From assembly GCA_934462715.1 (NCBI GenBank), contig CAKSIJ010000004.1:120130-184129 (forward strand): a DNA stretch of 64,000 nt, in the 5' to 3' direction. Below are positions 59,977-64,000 of the stretch, piece by piece. The notes under the pieces were generated by a model. That model did not search any database, was not told the DNA's origin, and saw only the letters and a program-made list of their open reading frames with translations. This DNA comes from an uncultured Clostridia bacterium. Lineage in GTDB: Bacteria > Bacillota > Clostridia > UBA1381. Both the position numbers and the translations under genes were made by a program. Every line of letters starts with the position of its first letter. Positions within the stretch are counted from its first letter, which is position 1.

Positions 59977-61202
59977 TTAATAAGGTGATAGTGGTAGGCG
60001 GTGGGCCGGCAGGTATGATTGCGTGCGGTACTCTTGCCGAAAAAATACCGGAGGTAATTCTTATAGAAAAAAATAAGTTTTTGGGGAAAAAGCTGAGAAT
60101 TACCGGTAAGGGTAGATGTAACATAACAAACAGTGCAGATATAGAGGATTTTATAAATAATGTTCCGACAAATCCCAGATTTTTGTACAGTGCGTTTTAT
60201 TCGTTTACAAACGATGATATTGTTTCGCTTTTAAATTCTCTCGGAGTCAAGACAAAGGTTGAAAGGGGAGGAAGAATTTTCCCGGTAAGCGATTCCGCTA
60301 AAGAGGTTGCGGACGCTTTGAAGAAGTATGCACTGAAGAAAAACGTCAGACTGATCAATGCCGAAGCGTTGAAAATACTTACCGATGAAAATCGTGCAGT
60401 AGGAGTAAAAACCGACAGGGGCGAATTTCGTGCCGATGCGGTGGTTATGGCAACCGGGGGAAAATCCTATCCGCTGACAGGCTCGGACGGCAAGGGTATG
60501 CTGATGTGCAGGGAAGCCGGGCATACAATAATTACTCCCAAACCGTCGCTGATACCCATAGTTACAAATGAAGCATGGGTTTCCGACTTGATGGGTCTTT
60601 CTCTCAAAAACATAGAAATATCGGTATACAATAAGAAAAATAAAAAAATATATTCCGATTTCGGAGAAATGCTTTTTACGCATTTCGGAATCAGTGGTCC
60701 TGTGGTTTTGTCGGCTTCGGCACATATGAAAAACCTTGAAAAAGAAGCATATACGATAACTATAGATTTAAAGCCGGCTCTTGATGAGGAAAAGCTTGAT
60801 AAACGAATCTGCCGTGATTTTGAGGAATTTAAAAACAAGCATTTGATAAACGCTCTTGACGAGCTTTTGCCGAAAGCACTGATTCCTGTTGTAATAAGTC
60901 TTTCGGGAATACCGCCTCATAAAGAGGTCAATTCGGTGACAAGAGAGGAAAGACATAGTTTAATAAAAATAATTAAGGCATTAACACTGACGGTAAAGGG
61001 TTTTCGCCCAATTGAAGAAGCGATTGTCACATCCGGAGGGATCAATGTTAAGGAAATAGATTCATCAACAATGGAATCGAAAATTGTAAAAAATCTGTAT
61101 TTTGCAGGAGAAATGATAGATGTTGACGCATATACCGGAGGGTTTAATCTGCAAATTGCTTATTCAACAGGCTATCTTGCGGCATTGGGAATTATTGGAT
61201 GA
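59973..61202 (+). CDS. BaiN/YhiN-family NAD(P)/FAD-dependent oxidoreductase
   Basis: This 409-residue flavoprotein of the HI0933/YhiN family begins with the FAD motif VVGGGPAGMIACG. It carries the family signature LRITGKGRCNITNSADIEDF, then ATGGKSYPLTGSDGKG, FTHFGISGPVVLSAS, and the C-terminal FAGEMIDVDAYTGGFNLQIAYSTGYLA. Some members (BaiN) reduce bile-acid intermediates, but most are of unknown role and widespread, so bile acid activity should not be assumed. The start overlaps the RpiR-type stop in an ATGA arrangement, which implies translational coupling. Confidence 0.9.
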   Translation: MINKVIVVGGGPAGMIACGTLAEKIPEVILIEKNKFLGKKLRITGKGRCNITNSADIEDFINNVPTNPRFLYSAFYSFTNDDIVSLLNSLGVKTKVERGGRIFPVSDSAKEVADALKKYALKKNVRLINAEALKILTDENRAVGVKTDRGEFRADAVVMATGGKSYPLTGSDGKGMLMCREAGHTIITPKPSLIPIVTNEAWVSDLMGLSLKNIEISVYNKKNKKIYSDFGEMLFTHFGISGPVVLSASAHMKNLEKEAYTITIDLKPALDEEKLDKRICRDFEEFKNKHLINALDELLPKALIPVVISLSGIPPHKEVNSVTREERHSLIKIIKALTLTVKGFRPIEEAIVTSGGINVKEIDSSTMESKIVKNLYFAGEMIDVDAYTGGFNLQIAYSTGYLAALGIIG

Positions 61203-61223
61203 TTCCCGAAAAAGGAGGTACAT

Positions 61224-61640
61224 ATGGAAAATAATATAGGCAGCCGTGAAGTATCAAAGGCGGCAATTAAGATTGCAATGACAACAACCAGGACAGAAGA
61301 AGCCGAATATAAAGAAAAAGTAAAAAAAATGGGAATAAGATGTGCCGCTATTGACTTTGGCGGCGAATTTTCAAATTCCGTTACAAAAATCATCGAACGT
61401 TCGGTTGTTGCTTCAAAGCGTGAAGGCGTTATCGGTGAAACTCACGCCGAAGAGGGCGCTGCCGCAGGTGCGGCTCACGAAGCTGTTTCACATATTATCA
61501 GTAAATCAATCGGCATGAATGTCGGCGGAAAAATCGGCATTGCAAGATACGGCGCTCATATATCTGTGTGCGTGTTCTTTGCTGTGGGATTGCTTAATCT
61601 GAATGATGTTGTTATTGGTTTGGGTCATAGGGTTGTGTAA
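61224..61640 (+). CDS. HutP-family RNA-binding protein
   Basis: This 138-residue protein matches the HutP family: a helical N-terminus with SREVSKAAIKIAMTTTRTEE, a central segment KREGVIGETHAEEGAAAGAAHEAV carrying His residues at the Mg/histidine site, and a C-terminal sheet IGIARYGAHISVCVFFAVGLLNLNDVVIGLGHR. HutP of Bacillus is a histidine- and Mg-dependent antiterminator that binds hut mRNA as a hexamer. Here no histidine-utilisation gene is nearby; its neighbours are a flavoprotein and guaA. GGAGG precedes the start. It may act on distant targets, or have changed its ligand. Confidence 0.85.
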   Translation: MENNIGSREVSKAAIKIAMTTTRTEEAEYKEKVKKMGIRCAAIDFGGEFSNSVTKIIERSVVASKREGVIGETHAEEGAAAGAAHEAVSHIISKSIGMNVGGKIGIARYGAHISVCVFFAVGLLNLNDVVIGLGHRVV

Positions 61641-61752
61641 AAAATATATTTTGCCTGAATCTTTTGGATTTTGAGGTATGTTCCGTGTAATAATACAAAC
61701 AAATCGCATCAATTGCGTTGAAAAATTGTTAATAATAAAGTTTTAAAAACGG

Positions 61753-61781
61753 TTGTCAAATCAAGAAAAAAATGGTATAAT
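61753..61781 (+). promoter_or_regulatory. Sigma-A promoter of guaA
   Basis: TTGTCA (61753-61758), 17 bp and TATAAT (61776-61781). The leader is only about 35 nt, so no purine riboswitch can fit. Confidence 0.78.
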
Positions 61782-61821
61782 TAAAATATGATGAAGTTTT
61801 ACGAGAAAAGGTGTGTATTTT

Positions 61822-63354
61822 ATGAAAAATGAAGAGGTTATAGTTCTTGATTTCGGCGGTCAGTATAATCAGCTCATCGCAAGACGTGTAAGAGAATGTA
61901 ACGTTTATTGCGAGGTTTTGCCGTATACTACTCCGATTGAGAAAATAAAGGAAAAAAATCCTGTCGGAATTATTTTTACGGGAGGTCCTAACAGCGTATA
62001 TGAAGATAATGCGCCCTCATGCAGCAAGGAAATTTTTGAGCTTGGCGTTCCAATTCTCGGAATTTGCTACGGAAATCAGCTTATGGCGCATATTCTCGGC
62101 GGTAAGGTTGTAAGTCCCGATAAGAGAGAATACGGAAAGACTGAAATTGAGCTTAGCGATTCCTTGCTGTTTGACGGAATCGACAAGAAAAACGTTTGCT
62201 GGATGAGTCATACCGATTACGTTGCCGTTTTGCCGGACGGATTTAAGGCTGTTGCAAAAACAGAGTCCACTCCGTTTGCAGCATATGAAAACGCAGATAA
62301 AAAACTCTACAGTGTTCAGTTCCACCCTGAGGTAAACCATACTCCATTCGGCAAGCAAATGCTTAAAAACTTTTTATATAATGTGTGCAATTGCAAGGGC
62401 GATTGGCTTATGGCTGACTACGCAGAGAAAACAATAGCGGCACTGAAAGAAAAAATCGGAGATAAAAAAGTGCTTTGCGCATTGTCGGGCGGCGTTGACA
62501 GCTCTGTTGCGGCAGTCCTGATACATAAGGCGGTAGGAAAACAGCTTACTTGTATTTTTGTCGACAATGGTCTTTTGAGAAAAAATGAGGGCGATGAAGT
62601 TGAACTTATCTTCAAAAAACAGTTCGATATAAATATGGTAAGGGTTAACGCACAGGACAGATTTTTGGACAAGCTTGCAGGTGTTACCGCTCCGGAGAAA
62701 AAGAGAAAAATTATCGGCGAGGAATTTATCAGAGTTTTTGAGGCAGAGGCTAAAAAAATCGGTACTGTTGATTACCTTGTTCAGGGTACTATTTATCCCG
62801 ACGTTATAGAAAGCGGCGCAGGCGACGCTTCGGTTATAAAAAGCCATCATAATGTCGGCGGTCTGCCCGATCATGTTGATTTTAAGGAAATAATTGAACC
62901 GCTGAGAAATCTCTTTAAAGATGAGGTGCGCCAACTTGGTATCGAACTCGGTATTCCCGAAAAGCTCGTTTGGCGTCAGCCGTTCCCAGGACCGGGTTTG
63001 GCGGTTAGAGTTATCGGTGAAATTACAAGAGATAAACTTGCTATCCTTCGCGATGCCGACGCTATCTTCAGAGAAGAAATCGCTGCCGCAGGTCTTGATA
63101 GAAAAATTAACCAGTATTTCGCCGTTATTACCGATATGAAAAGCGTTGGCGTTATGGGCGACGGCAGAACCTATGACTATACCCTCGCTCTCAGAGGCGT
63201 TACTACTACAGATTTTATGACCGCTGATTGGGCTAAAATCCCGTATGATGTCCTCGAAAAGTGCTCTAACAGGATTGTTAATGAGGTTAAACACGTTAAT
63301 AGGATTGTGTATGATATTACCTCTAAACCGCCGGCTACTATTGAGTGGGAATAA
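61822..63354 (+). CDS. guaA: GMP synthase (glutamine-hydrolysing) GuaA
   Basis: This 510-residue enzyme makes GMP from XMP, ATP and glutamine. The class I glutamine amidotransferase domain (about 1-195) has the nucleophile Cys in [11 protein letters not shown] and the His-Glu pair in QFHPEVNHT. The ATP pyrophosphatase domain has the P-loop LSGGVDSSV, and the C-terminal dimerisation domain ends [15 protein letters not shown], the invariant tail. The start at 61822 follows AAAGGTG; a GTG at 61813 lies inside that signal. It has its own promoter and terminator. It shows the standard two-domain single chain. Confidence 0.97.
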   Translation: MKNEEVIVLDFGGQYNQLIARRVRECNVYCEVLPYTTPIEKIKEKNPVGIIFTGGPNSVYEDNAPSCSKEIFELGVPILGICYGNQLMAHILGGKVVSPDKREYGKTEIELSDSLLFDGIDKKNVCWMSHTDYVAVLPDGFKAVAKTESTPFAAYENADKKLYSVQFHPEVNHTPFGKQMLKNFLYNVCNCKGDWLMADYAEKTIAALKEKIGDKKVLCALSGGVDSSVAAVLIHKAVGKQLTCIFVDNGLLRKNEGDEVELIFKKQFDINMVRVNAQDRFLDKLAGVTAPEKKRKIIGEEFIRVFEAEAKKIGTVDYLVQGTIYPDVIESGAGDASVIKSHHNVGGLPDHVDFKEIIEPLRNLFKDEVRQLGIELGIPEKLVWRQPFPGPGLAVRVIGEITRDKLAILRDADAIFREEIAAAGLDRKINQYFAVITDMKSVGVMGDGRTYDYTLALRGVTTTDFMTADWAKIPYDVLEKCSNRIVNEVKHVNRIVYDITSKPPATIEWE

Positions 63355-63360
63355 TAAACA

Positions 63361-63406
63361 AATCCCCGAAAACTGCGTTATAATGCGGTTTTCGGGGATT
63401 TTATTT
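63361..63406. terminator. Terminator between guaA and the XRE regulator gene
   Basis: AATCCCCGAAAACTGC pairs with GCGGTTTTCGGGGATT, followed by TTATTTT. It stands between convergent genes and could serve both. Confidence 0.92.
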
Positions 63407-63435
63407 TGAAATTGATAACAGAATGATAACATTTG

Positions 63436-63918
63436 TTATTTTTCAGTATTGTTTTTCAGTTTCTTAAATTCTTCATGTAAGCGTTCAGCCTTAATACGAG
63501 GATAACTGTAACGCCACATATCATATTCTTCCTTTGTTATTTCACCTGATTTAAGTTTTTTGAATTCGCTGTTCCATGAACTAAGCATTTTGCTTACAGT
63601 TCTTGTGACAGCGTTTTTGTTTTCTACGGACAAGTGCACTTGCCCGTCAACCTCATTAGGAATAATGCCGTATTCATCTTCTAAGCAAAAAAGTGTGTGC
63701 ATAACAGCATCGTAATTTTCTAAATTAGGATCGGAAATTGCGTATATGCTTACTCCCAAAGCACCGGCGATTTTCTCAAGCTGCTTTTCGGACGGTGTAC
63801 GGTTTCCGAGCTCATAATTACGGATTGCCGGCTCGCTTAAACCGGATTTTTGTGCAAGCTCTTTTTGAGATAGGCCAAAAGCCGTGCGGAACCGCTTAAT
63901 CTTTTTCCCTACTTCCAT
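63436..63918 (-). CDS. XRE-family helix-turn-helix regulator
   Basis: This 160-residue protein has an N-terminal Cro/C1-type helix-turn-helix (about 4-60; FRTAFGLSQKELAQKSGLSEPAIRNYELGNRTPSEKQ). It is followed by a segment of unknown fold and a C-terminal helical part rich in Lys and Glu. Such regulators are found on mobile elements as well as in core genomes. No integrase, att site or phage gene lies within the window, but the gene is only about 80 bp from the window end. The start at 63918 follows GGAGGTAC. The target is unknown. Confidence 0.87.
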   Translation of the reverse strand: MEVGKKIKRFRTAFGLSQKELAQKSGLSEPAIRNYELGNRTPSEKQLEKIAGALGVSIYAISDPNLENYDAVMHTLFCLEDEYGIIPNEVDGQVHLSVENKNAVTRTVSKMLSSWNSEFKKLKSGEITKEEYDMWRYSYPRIKAERLHEEFKKLKNNTEK

Positions 63919-63965
63919 AGTGATGTACCTCCAAATATCTGTTATCAAAAATAATCTTTACATAC

Positions 63966-63994
63966 AGTATAACACAAACCGTTCAAAAATGAAA
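63966..63994 (-). promoter_or_regulatory. Probable promoter of the XRE regulator gene
   Basis: On the minus strand TTTCAT (63994-63989), 17 bp and TATACT (63971-63966), about 45 bp before the start at 63918. Confidence 0.5.
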
Positions 63995-64000
63995 TAGTTT

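Noticed and set aside
59973..61202. Bile-acid metabolism from the BaiN-like protein
   Set aside because: The family is broad and no other bai gene is present, so only the flavoprotein family is claimed.
61640..61821. Possible purine riboswitch before guaA
   Set aside because: The promoter at 61753-61781 leaves only about 35 nt of leader and no conserved purine aptamer core is present.
62374..63432. 352-codon open frame on the minus strand inside guaA
   Set aside because: It is entirely antisense to a conserved gene, has no family resemblance and arises from codon bias.
63436..64000. Prophage or integrative element suggested by the XRE regulator
   Set aside because: No integrase, attachment site or phage gene is visible; a lone XRE gene is not evidence.

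Overview
The window is a chromosomal segment of a moderately low-GC Gram-positive anaerobe, most likely class Clostridia (Bacillota). The signs are a T-box leader, many sigma-A promoters with 17-bp spacers, a Gram-positive SOS box before recA, an HPr carrying both His15 and Ser46, S-layer homology (SLH) proteins and an agr-type quorum-sensing locus. The surface and CAZyme content resembles a plant-fibre or gut glycan degrader; a Monoglobus-like relative is possible, but this is a guess.

Layout. Positions 1-301 hold a T-box leader (minus) whose target gene lies outside the window. Positions 400-3004 are rlmH, walJ and murA, a minus-strand housekeeping group with a good promoter. An aldose-1-epimerase-like gene and putP follow, convergent on a shared terminator. 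Positions 6038-9033 carry a YesN/YesM-type two-component system (minus), divergent from a long plus-strand glycan-utilisation locus (9271 to about 37994). That locus encodes an LplB/YtcP/LipO-type ABC importer, a Gfo/Idh/MocA oxidoreductase, five very large secreted proteins (two parallel beta-helix proteins, two SLH proteins, one Ig/LamG-like protein), a sugar isomerase/epimerase, and four enzymes without signal peptides (GH29, an unassigned glycosidase-like protein, a second GH29-like protein, a GH38-like protein). The simplest model is surface binding and depolymerisation, ABC import and cytoplasmic trimming. fucI at 47755 could handle released fucose.

From 38 to 42 kb there are radA, an aminotransferase, a dipeptidase and tRNA-Gln/tRNA-Leu. 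From 42.3 to 47.4 kb (minus) lies an agr locus in the order response regulator, kinase, agrB, agrD, followed by three small secreted proteins. The agrD gene (44528-44698) encodes a 56-residue pro-peptide with no cysteine, and agrB appears to start at an ATA codon. From 47.7 to 64 kb are fucI, an SGNH hydrolase, a secreted protein with a duplicated GGAD-type motif, recA, ptsH, uvrC, pgeF, a peptide-type binding protein with an RpiR regulator, a BaiN-type flavoprotein, a HutP-family protein, guaA and an XRE regulator.

The most unusual signal is a dispersed intergenic element. It has a variable upstream hairpin, then a GC-rich hairpin built on GCCGCC-N4-GGCGGC, then a short purine stretch ending in the Shine-Dalgarno sequence of the next gene. 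I see it before at least five genes, possibly a sixth on the minus strand, plus one orphan copy. Two copies carry a conserved extension of about 110 nt upstream.
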